Source of the DNA: Eubacterium sp.
GTDB lineage: Bacteria; Bacillota; Clostridia; Oscillospirales; Acutalibacteraceae
DNA length: 9,186 nucleotides
Assembly (NCBI GenBank): GCA_029059925.1
Contig: JAIDVA010000307.1
Location: forward strand, 1 to 9,186
Direction: 5' to 3'
Shown: in pieces, positions 1 to 5,858 of the stretch
How positions within the stretch are numbered: position 1 is the stretch's first letter
Layout of the letters: each line of letters opens with the position of its first letter
Position numbers and translations under genes: made by a program
Notes under the pieces: model-generated
The model's input: only the letters and a program-made list of their open reading frames with translations
Database searches by the model: none
Told to the model about the DNA's origin: nothing

Positions 1-7
1 AAGAATT

Positions 8-32
8 TAGGGGCTGTAAACTATAGCCCCTA
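8..32 (+). other. Hairpin upstream of purD, possible weak terminator or leader stem
   Basis: A perfect 8-bp inverted repeat, TAGGGGCT (8-15) and AGCCCCTA (25-32), encloses a 9-base loop. It lies 37 bases before the purD start. No run of T follows, so it is a poor match to a standard intrinsic terminator. It may be an mRNA stem between an upstream pur gene, outside the window, and purD. Confidence 0.4.
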
Positions 33-56
33 TTACCTATTATATATAATGAAAAC

Positions 57-62
57 AAGGAG
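57..62 (+). promoter_or_regulatory. Ribosome binding site that fixes the purD start
   Basis: AAGGAG lies 7 bases before the ATG at 70 and downstream of the alternative in-frame ATG at 49. It therefore supports the shorter protein. Confidence 0.85.
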
Positions 63-69
63 ATTACAT

Positions 70-1347
70 ATGAAGGTATTAGTAGTAGGCGGGGGCGGAA
101 GAGAGCATGCCCTCATCAGAAAAATAAAAGAATCATCCAGAGTTGACAGCGTGGCCTGCTGTCCGGGCAACGGTGGTATATCCTATGATGCTGATTGCTA
201 TAATGTATCAGCAACTGATATTGACGGCGTTGTTAATCTTGCAAAAGAAATAAAAGCAGATTTTGTCGTTGTTGCACCGGATGATCCTCTTGTTGCCGGT
301 ATGGTGGATGCACTTAATGAAGCAGGCTTTGCTACCTTTGGTCCAAAGGCAAACGCTGCAATAATTGAGGGCTCAAAGGTTTTTTCAAAGGATTTAATGC
401 TTAAATACAATATTCCTACTGCTGAATATAAGGTTTTTGACAAGTGTGAGGATGTTATTGCATATCTTACAGAGAAAAACGAATTTCCTGCAGTAATCAA
501 GGCAGATGGTCTTGCACTCGGCAAAGGGGTTATTATTCCTGAGACTCTCGATGAGGCGATTGCGGGTGTTAAGGAAATTATGGAGGATAAGATTTTCGGT
601 GCCTCCGGCAACAATGTTGTTGTTGAGGAATTCCTTACAGGTCCGGAAGTGTCTGTTCTTGCATTTACAGATGGTAAATGTGTTAAGCCTATGGTATCTT
701 CAATGGATCATAAGCGTGCTCTTGACGGCGACAAGGGACTCAATACAGGCGGTATGGGTACTGTATCTCCAAATCCTTATTATACAGATGAGATTGCAGC
801 AGAATGTATGGAAAAAATCTTTATTCCTACTATCAATGCAATGAATGCAGAGGGAAGAACATTTAAGGGCTGTCTCTATTTCGGTCTTATGATTACTCCT
901 AAAGGACCAAAAGTAATCGAATATAACTGCCGTTTTGGTGATCCTGAAACACAGGTTGTTCTTCCGAGACTTAAAACAGATATTATGGATATTTTTGAGG
1001 CAATTCATAATGAAACTCTTTCGGATCTTGACATAGAATGGTCTGATGAGGCCTGCACATGTGTGATTATGGCATCAGGCGGATATCCGAAATCTTATCC
1101 GAAGGGTATTGAGATCACAGGTCTTACCGATGGTCAGCTTGAGGGTGTTACTGTGTATCATGCCGGTACTGCAATTACTGATGGTAAGCTTGTAACATCA
1201 GGCGGACGTGTGCTTGGTGTTACTGCCTTGGGTGATACTCTTGAAAAAGCACTTGAAAAATCCTACAGCGCAGTTGAAAAAATAAGCTTTGAAAATGCTC
1301 ATTACAGAAAAGATATCGGTCAGAGAGCACTCAGTGCAAAAAAGTAA
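70..1347 (+). CDS. purD: Phosphoribosylamine-glycine ligase (GARS), purine biosynthesis
   Basis: This is the cytosolic ATP-grasp enzyme that joins glycine to 5-phosphoribosylamine, using ATP, to make glycinamide ribonucleotide, the second step of de novo purine synthesis. Counting from the ATG at 70, the 425-residue protein has the usual bacterial PurD length. Visible landmarks are the N-terminal nucleotide-fold loop GGGGREHAL (7-15), the start of the ATP-grasp domain near GSKVFSK (101-107), the signature DHKRALDGDKGLNTGGMG (213-230), and the metal/ATP-binding block EYNCRFGDPETQ (284-295). A C-terminal domain runs to 425. The start at 70 is chosen because AAGGAG (57-62) sits 7 bases before it; an in-frame ATG at 49 lies upstream of that site. 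Residues 69-74 read APDDPL, where many PurD proteins have GPEAPL; this looks like a lineage variant. No terminator is visible after the gene. It is probably the tail of a pur operon to the left. Confidence 0.97.
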   Translation: MKVLVVGGGGREHALIRKIKESSRVDSVACCPGNGGISYDADCYNVSATDIDGVVNLAKEIKADFVVVAPDDPLVAGMVDALNEAGFATFGPKANAAIIEGSKVFSKDLMLKYNIPTAEYKVFDKCEDVIAYLTEKNEFPAVIKADGLALGKGVIIPETLDEAIAGVKEIMEDKIFGASGNNVVVEEFLTGPEVSVLAFTDGKCVKPMVSSMDHKRALDGDKGLNTGGMGTVSPNPYYTDEIAAECMEKIFIPTINAMNAEGRTFKGCLYFGLMITPKGPKVIEYNCRFGDPETQVVLPRLKTDIMDIFEAIHNETLSDLDIEWSDEACTCVIMASGGYPKSYPKGIEITGLTDGQLEGVTVYHAGTAITDGKLVTSGGRVLGVTALGDTLEKALEKSYSAVEKISFENAHYRKDIGQRALSAKK

Positions 1348-1380
1348 TATGAAAAAAATCATGAATTTTACAATTTGTTA

Positions 1381-1409
1381 TTGACAATTATACAAAACGG
1401 AATTATACT
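1381..1409 (+). promoter_or_regulatory. Near-consensus sigma-A promoter of the export operon
   Basis: TTGACA (1381-1386) is separated by exactly 17 bases from TATACT (1404-1409). The predicted transcript would start near 1416, leaving a leader of about 36 bases before the ATG at 1452. The -35 box overlaps a short inverted repeat, TTGT (1375-1378) with ACAA (1384-1387), which could be an operator half-site pair, although it is short enough to be chance. The promoter shows that the exporter genes need not depend on purD transcription. Confidence 0.8.
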
Positions 1410-1451
1410 AAGCATATCAAATAATAATAATGCAAAGCAGAGGTTAGTTTT

Positions 1452-3185
1452 ATGGCAACTGTAAAGAAAAGTAAAAAGAAAGTAATAGTGCCGATTTGCA
1501 TTGTGCTTGTTATTGCGATTATTGTCGGAGTTGTTTTCGGCATATCAAAGGCAAACGGCGGTGAGCAGGTATCGCTTTATACTATTGCAACAGATGACAT
1601 TTATGAGACTGTATCTTTAACCGGTGAAGTAACATCCGGTACAAAGAAGGAATACAAGGTTGGTACTGTTGCAACTGTTAAAGAGGTATTTGTTAAAGTT
1701 GGTGATAAGGTTAATAAGGACGATGTTCTTGCAACCTTTAATCTTGATTCACTCAACAGTGAAATTGCTTCACTTCGTGAAAGCTATAATGAGTCACTTT
1801 CAGGCTATAATGATGCTGTAAAGGCTCAGAAGGCAGCACAGGTTAAGGCTGATGCGCTTTCATCAAAGATTGCAGACACTGAAGAGCTTGTTGCTGAGCT
1901 TGAAAATGCTCCTGAAACAACAACTACTCCAACAACAAAGGCTCCAACTACAAGAGCGACTACTGAGCCTACAACCAAGGCTACAACCAAGGCTCCGACA
2001 AAAGCTCCGACATCAGAGCCTACAACTGAGCCAACTACTGAGCCTACAACATCATCAGGAAGACCGGACATTGGTACAATTTCAGATGCTCTTGCAGAGC
2101 TCAACAAAACACTTGTACAGATTTCAGATAATCTTGATACAATTGCAGAGATGACAAAGGTTATTACTGAGGCTATTACAATGTGCATAGAAAACGGTGT
2201 GTTTGACAGTGACGTAATTGCTCAGGCTGTAGCAGATGCTATGGCACAGGCTATGAGAGATGGTATTATTGAAGCTGCAACACTTCTTGTTGAAAGTGAT
2301 TTGGCTGTCAGAATGGTTCAGACAGCTGTTGAATCCATTGATTTTGAGGGTATAGCATCCGTTCTTATCAACTCAAATAATGTATCATTAACAGCAGCAG
2401 AGCTTCAGCTCGCATCATTACAGGCACAGCATGCTATTTATAGTGTTCAGGCTGATACAACATTAGTAAACGCACAGAAAAAGTCACTTAATGCAACTAA
2501 GAAAGCACTTGATGTCCTTGAACAGCAGAAGAAGGAAATGGAAAATGGTTGGGTTGCTGCATTTGATGGTACAATAACACAGGTTGATGTATATGCAGAC
2601 TCACAGACCAATATGCTTTCAACAGGTATTACACTTGAAAATCTTGATTCTATGGCAGTAACTGTAAGCCTCAGCGAATATGATTTACATAAGGTTAAGG
2701 TTGGTATGCCTGCAAAGATAACAACTGCTTATGGTATTTATGATGGTGAGGTTGCAACAATCGCACCTACAGCAACAGGCGGTTCATCAACAAGTATTCT
2801 TGACAGTGTTGGCTCAATGGCCGGAATCAGCGGTCTTTCAAGCCTTACTGCTTCAGGTGCAGGTGTTGAATGTGTTGTTACAATTCCTAAAACAGATGAA
2901 AATATTACTGTAGGCTTTGATGCTGATGTAGAAATTGAGACCGGTGAATACCTCGGTGTAGTAGCTGTTCCGATTGAATCACTCAAGCTTGAAAAGACCG
3001 GTTCATATGTATATCTCTATAATGAGGAAGAGGGTACTGTAACAAAGACTCTTATTGAGACAGGTGCTGTTTCTGATTCTGTATATGAGGTTAAGTCAGG
3101 TCTTAAGGCAGGCGACAAGATTGTTTCTGCTCCTGCAGGTGATTATACAGAGGATACATTCAAGGTTAAAGTTGTAACTAAGTAA
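1452..3185 (+). CDS. MacA/HlyD-like membrane-fusion (adaptor) protein with internal Pro/Thr-rich tract
   Basis: This 577-residue adaptor of an ABC-type exporter is anchored by one N-terminal membrane helix (about 11-31) after a lysine-rich start, with the rest outside the membrane. The order is: first lipoyl-like half (about 65-98, including VKVGDKVNKDDVLATF), a helical arm (about 98-152), a Thr/Pro/Glu/Lys tract (about 153-203) built from TEPT and TKAPT-like units, an extra helical segment (about 204-310), a returning helical arm (about 310-364), the second lipoyl half (about 365-395), a beta-barrel domain (about 398-500) and a C-terminal membrane-proximal-like domain (about 503-575). Classic MacA proteins are about 370 residues; the excess lies mainly in the hairpin insert. 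AGAGG (1439-1443) is a modest ribosome binding site 8 bases before the ATG. The permease gene follows after 12 bases, so the two are surely one unit. The transported substrate cannot be read from the sequence; family members export peptides, lipids or drugs. The family call is secure; the partner arrangement is inferred. Confidence 0.9.
   Translation: MATVKKSKKKVIVPICIVLVIAIIVGVVFGISKANGGEQVSLYTIATDDIYETVSLTGEVTSGTKKEYKVGTVATVKEVFVKVGDKVNKDDVLATFNLDSLNSEIASLRESYNESLSGYNDAVKAQKAAQVKADALSSKIADTEELVAELENAPETTTTPTTKAPTTRATTEPTTKATTKAPTKAPTSEPTTEPTTEPTTSSGRPDIGTISDALAELNKTLVQISDNLDTIAEMTKVITEAITMCIENGVFDSDVIAQAVADAMAQAMRDGIIEAATLLVESDLAVRMVQTAVESIDFEGIASVLINSNNVSLTAAELQLASLQAQHAIYSVQADTTLVNAQKKSLNATKKALDVLEQQKKEMENGWVAAFDGTITQVDVYADSQTNMLSTGITLENLDSMAVTVSLSEYDLHKVKVGMPAKITTAYGIYDGEVATIAPTATGGSSTSILDSVGSMAGISGLSSLTASGAGVECVVTIPKTDENITVGFDADVEIETGEYLGVVAVPIESLKLEKTGSYVYLYNEEEGTVTKTLIETGAVSDSVYEVKSGLKAGDKIVSAPAGDYTEDTFKVKVVTK
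1908..2060 (+). repeat. Pro/Thr-rich coding repeat tract in the adaptor gene
   Basis: The codons for residues about 153-203 form degenerate tandem units encoding TEPT and TKAPT-type steps, visible in DNA as repeated GAGCCTACAAC, GAGCCAACTAC and AAGGCTCCGAC blocks. The tract is in frame and probably makes an extended, flexible, possibly glycosylated linker. Such tracts can change length by slippage. Confidence 0.8.
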
Positions 3186-3189
3186 GGAG
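3184..3189 (+). promoter_or_regulatory. Ribosome binding site supporting the GTG start of the permease
   Basis: AAGGAG overlaps the last two bases of the adaptor stop codon and lies 8 bases before the GTG at 3198. No ATG is better placed, so GTG is taken as the start, and translation of the two genes is closely linked. Confidence 0.85.
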
Positions 3190-3197
3190 ATTTCAGA

Positions 3198-4448
3198 GTG
3201 AATATTAAAGAAAGTCTGAAAATCGCTGTAAAGTGTATTAAAGCCAATTGGATGCGCAGCCTTCTTACTATGCTTGGAATCATCATCGGTATCAGTTCGG
3301 TAATTATGATTATCGGTGCCGGTACAGGTGTAAGAGACTATATTGTCGGTCTTATTGAGGATATGGGCTCAAATGCCGTTCTTGTAAGTGTTGATGCTAC
3401 ATCGGCAACTGAGAATGATTATATGACTCTTGATGATGTTCAGAACATCAAAACAAAAGTAAAGGGTGTTGAACGCTGCTCACCAATGCTTATGGGCTTT
3501 GGACGTGCGACTATTGATAAAACAGCCACTGAGGCAACAGCAATGCTTGTTGGTGTTAACAGTGACGTTCAGTTTGCACTCACCAATTGTGTTTACGGTC
3601 GATTTTTTACTGATGAAGAATATGATGCCAATGCTCCTATAGCTGTAATCGGTACAAATTCTGCTGAAATGGCATTCGGTTATCAGGATGTTACAAATGA
3701 ATATATAACCGTTTCATCAAGCGGTAAATCAATGAAGATTAAGGTGTGCGGTGTTGCAAACATTGATGCACTTACAAGCTCTCTTGGCGGCGGCTCAAAT
3801 ATGATGAGCAGCATGTTCTCAAATGGCTCTGACCAGCTTATGATTGCACTGTTTATGCCTTGTACTACACTGACACAGATTACAGGTGCAGATGCTCAGC
3901 TTAGCAGTGTATTTGTAATAGCAGAGGAAGGCTATGACTATGATGCAGTAGGCAATGCCGCTGTTAACTATCTGAAGTCGGCTCACGGCAATTATTCAAA
4001 CAGTATGTATACTGCACAGAATATGGCTACCTATGTTAACATTGTAGATATTATTATGTCAGTTCTTACGGCATTTATTGCCTGTGTAGGTGCTATATCT
4101 CTTATTGTTGGCGGTATCGGTGTAATGAATATCATGCTTGTGTCGGTTACGGAACGAACAAGAGAAATCGGTATCAGAAAATCACTTGGTGCGAAAACAA
4201 GTGTTATTACAACTCAGTTTTTGACAGAGTCGATAATCTTGTGTCTGATAGGTGGTATTATCGGTGTAACAATTGGTATTGCCGGTGCGTTTGCGGCGTG
4301 CTCACTGATTGATATTGCACCAAATATTACATGGTGGCTTATCCTTGTTGCGTTGCTGTTCTCAAGCGGTGTAGGTTTGTTCTTCGGTATTTATCCTGCA
4401 AGAAAGGCTGCACAGATGAGTCCTATTGACGCACTCAGAAGCGAATAA
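3198..4448 (+). CDS. MacB/FtsX-family ABC transporter permease (no ATPase domain)
   Basis: This 416-residue membrane protein is of the MacB type, the mechanotransmission class of ABC permeases. The first membrane helix is at about 20-41, after an amphipathic start that contains MRSLLTMLGIIIGISSVIM. A large extracellular MacB-type domain spans about 42-280. Three C-terminal helices follow at about 283-312, 344-369 and 378-398. The FtsX hallmark ERTREIGIRKSLGA (319-332) forms the cytosolic coupling loop that contacts the ATPase, and YPARKAAQMSPIDALR (399-414) is the typical ending. E. coli MacB carries its ATPase on the same chain; here that domain is absent, and no Walker A/B ATPase is encoded on either side. 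The gene starts with GTG, 12 bases after the adaptor gene, and ends at a terminator. It most likely works with the adaptor and a separate LolD-like ATPase encoded elsewhere. Confidence 0.93.
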   Translation: MNIKESLKIAVKCIKANWMRSLLTMLGIIIGISSVIMIIGAGTGVRDYIVGLIEDMGSNAVLVSVDATSATENDYMTLDDVQNIKTKVKGVERCSPMLMGFGRATIDKTATEATAMLVGVNSDVQFALTNCVYGRFFTDEEYDANAPIAVIGTNSAEMAFGYQDVTNEYITVSSSGKSMKIKVCGVANIDALTSSLGGGSNMMSSMFSNGSDQLMIALFMPCTTLTQITGADAQLSSVFVIAEEGYDYDAVGNAAVNYLKSAHGNYSNSMYTAQNMATYVNIVDIIMSVLTAFIACVGAISLIVGGIGVMNIMLVSVTERTREIGIRKSLGAKTSVITTQFLTESIILCLIGGIIGVTIGIAGAFAACSLIDIAPNITWWLILVALLFSSGVGLFFGIYPARKAAQMSPIDALRSE

Positions 4449-4464
4449 TTTAAATTGCAAATTT

Positions 4465-4501
4465 ACCCTGCACTGTTTCTTTGGTGCAGGGTTGAGTTTT
4501 T
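4465..4501 (+). terminator. Intrinsic terminator of the export operon
   Basis: A 9-bp perfect stem, ACCCTGCAC (4465-4473) and GTGCAGGGT (4484-4492), has a 10-base loop and is followed by TGAG and five T (4497-4501). It lies 17 bases past the permease stop, so the operon contains only the adaptor and the permease. Confidence 0.88.
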
Positions 4502-4538
4502 ATATGCTATATTGGTATGCTTGGATTTTTTTGTTGCA

Positions 4539-4544
4539 TATAAT
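4539..4544 (+). promoter_or_regulatory. Candidate -10 box for the kinase gene
   Basis: TATAAT occurs 39 bases before the ATG at 4583, giving a sensible short leader. No good -35 box lies at 16-18 bases; TTGGTA (4512-4517) is 21 bases away and TTGGAT (4521-4526) is 12. A promoter is expected here because a strong terminator lies just upstream, but its exact position is uncertain. Confidence 0.35.
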
Positions 4545-4582
4545 TACATATTATGTTAAAATCTCATTAAGGAGAATCTGAT

Positions 4583-5680
4583 ATGGAAAATATAAAATTG
4601 ATACTTGATAAATTTAATTTTAAAGGCGATTTGATCAGCTGTGAGAAGTTCGGCTCAGGTCATATAAATGTTACTTATATTGCAAAATATAATGATAATG
4701 GTAAAATCTGTCAATATATTGTTCAGAAGGTTAATACCAATGTGTTCAAGAATATTTCTGAGCTTATGGATAATGTTTTTGCTGTAACCTCATTCCTTCG
4801 TGATAAGATTGAAAATTGCGGCGGTGACCCTGACAGAGAGACTCTCAATTATATCAAAACTGCCGATGGTGAAAAGTTTTACAGATGCGATAAAAATGAA
4901 TGCTATCGTGCATACAAGTTTGTAGATGAGAGTAAAAGCTATAACAGTGTTGACAGTGCTGAAATATTCGGTAAAAGCGGTATCGCATTCGGCAGATTTC
5001 AGAAATATCTGTCAGACTTTCCTGCAACAACCCTTAATGAGACCATACCAAATTTCCATAATACAATTTGGAGATTCGAAAATGAGTTCATTCCTGCCGC
5101 CGAGAAGGATTCTCAGGGCAGAGCAAAGGATTGTGAAAAGGAAATCGAGTTTGTTATGCAAAGAAAGACTGACTGCTCAAGGCTCGTGGATTTGATTGAT
5201 AATGGCGAGCTTCCTATTCGCGTAACTCATAATGATACAAAACTCAATAATGTTATTTTTGATGAAGAGTCAGATGATGCAATCTGCGTTATAGATCTTG
5301 ACACAGTTATGCCGGGGCTTGCACTTTATGACTTTGGCGATTCAATCCGCTTTGGTGCTAATACTGCCGCTGAGGATGAGCCTGATACCTCAAAGGTGTC
5401 AATTGACCTTGATTATTTCAAGGCATATGCAAAGGGCTTTTTGAGTGAGGCGGGGGACAGCCTTAATCAATGTGAGCTAGATAATCTTGCTTTTTCTGCA
5501 AAGCTTATGACCTTTGAATGTGGCATGCGATTTTTGACAGATTATCTTAACGGCGATACATATTTTAAGACAGAATATGATAATCATAACCTTGTACGTG
5601 CAAAAAGCCAGTTTGCTCTTGTAAAGGATATGGAAGCTAAAATGGCTGATATGGAAGCTATTATCAAGAGTCTTGTTTAA
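4583..5680 (+). CDS. nahK: NahK-like N-acetylhexosamine 1-kinase (APH-fold phosphotransferase)
   Basis: This 365-residue cytosolic kinase has the aminoglycoside-phosphotransferase fold. Its length and whole-protein pattern match N-acetylhexosamine 1-kinase of bifidobacteria (about 359 residues, from memory), which phosphorylates GlcNAc or GalNAc at C1 to feed UDP-sugar formation. Visible motifs are the glycine-rich entry GSGHINVTYI (24-33), YKFVDESKSYN (111-121), the Brenner-type catalytic loop THNDTKLNN (215-223) with the likely catalytic base Asp218, IDLDTVMPG (237-245) with metal-binding aspartate, DFGDSIRFGA (250-259), and FECGMRFLTDYL (311-322). These last blocks are especially characteristic of NahK rather than drug-resistance kinases. 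The start is supported by AAGGAG (4569-4574), 8 bases before the ATG. The gene stands alone between two terminators: the phosphorylase and epimerase genes that accompany bifidobacterial nahK are not here. The exact sugar is therefore an inference; a related hexose or hexosamine is possible. Confidence 0.82.
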   Translation: MENIKLILDKFNFKGDLISCEKFGSGHINVTYIAKYNDNGKICQYIVQKVNTNVFKNISELMDNVFAVTSFLRDKIENCGGDPDRETLNYIKTADGEKFYRCDKNECYRAYKFVDESKSYNSVDSAEIFGKSGIAFGRFQKYLSDFPATTLNETIPNFHNTIWRFENEFIPAAEKDSQGRAKDCEKEIEFVMQRKTDCSRLVDLIDNGELPIRVTHNDTKLNNVIFDEESDDAICVIDLDTVMPGLALYDFGDSIRFGANTAAEDEPDTSKVSIDLDYFKAYAKGFLSEAGDSLNQCELDNLAFSAKLMTFECGMRFLTDYLNGDTYFKTEYDNHNLVRAKSQFALVKDMEAKMADMEAIIKSLV

Positions 5681-5694
5681 TTTTATTAAATAGT

Positions 5695-5728
5695 AAAGCT
5701 CCGTAGATTTTATCTACGGAGCTTTGTT
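5695..5728 (+). terminator. Strong intrinsic terminator after the kinase gene, possibly bidirectional
   Basis: A perfect 13-bp stem, AAAGCTCCGTAGA (5695-5707) and TCTACGGAGCTTT (5713-5725), has a 5-base loop. The T-rich end on the plus strand follows directly (GTTATCTTTATTTTG). As the stem begins with AAA and is preceded by AT-rich sequence, it could also stop minus-strand transcripts from the hydrolase gene that converges on it. Confidence 0.88.
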
Positions 5729-5776
5729 ATCTTTATTTTGTTAAATTATTATTTAGTATTGGGTTAAGGTATTATC

Positions 5777-5846
5777 CGTAGGGGCGCACAGTGTGCGCCA
5801 GCAGACACCATTATGATTTAACGGGCGAACGATGTTCGCCCCTACG
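5777..5846. repeat. GC-rich palindromic intergenic element, probably a dispersed repeat
   Basis: The 70-base element is bounded by perfect 10-bp inverted repeats, CGTAGGGGCG (5777-5786) and CGCCCCTACG (5837-5846). Inside are two further hairpins. The left has a 7-bp stem (5783-5789 with 5793-5799) and a 3-base loop; the right is GGGCGAAC (5823-5830) with GTTCGCCC (5834-5841) and loop GAT. A 23-base AT-rich centre separates them. The GC content contrasts sharply with the AT-rich flanks. From memory, GTAGGGGCG...CGCCCCTAC elements are scattered in many Clostridia genomes as REP- or MITE-like repeats; this copy alone cannot prove that. No clear target duplication is seen. It ends 12 bases from the hydrolase stop codon. 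Confidence 0.75.
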
Positions 5847-5858
5847 ACAAACAATAAT

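Noticed and set aside
45..50. TATAAT before purD as a promoter
   Set aside because: No -35 box lies at 16-18 bases, and transcription would begin on top of the ribosome binding site.
49..69. Upstream ATG giving purD seven extra residues
   Set aside because: The AAGGAG site (57-62) lies after this ATG and correctly spaced for the ATG at 70, where the normal PurD N-terminus MKVLVVGGGG begins.
1348..1380. Terminator after purD
   Set aside because: Only AT-rich sequence with a weak AAAATCATGAATTTT symmetry is present; there is no GC stem.
1908..2060. Tandem repeats as a possible CRISPR or non-coding array
   Set aside because: The units are short, degenerate, in frame and encode Thr/Pro steps; there are no spacers.
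1826..2188. Minus-strand open frame rich in Val and Gly
   Set aside because: It is the mirror of the Pro/Thr-rich tract of the adaptor gene, with no start signals.
4534..4562. TTGCAT-17-TAAAAT as the kinase promoter
   Set aside because: The spacing is good, but the start point would fall at about 4569, in the ribosome binding site, leaving no leader.
4583..5680. Aminoglycoside resistance gene
   Set aside because: The fold is shared, but the motif set and length match N-acetylhexosamine kinases far better than drug phosphotransferases.
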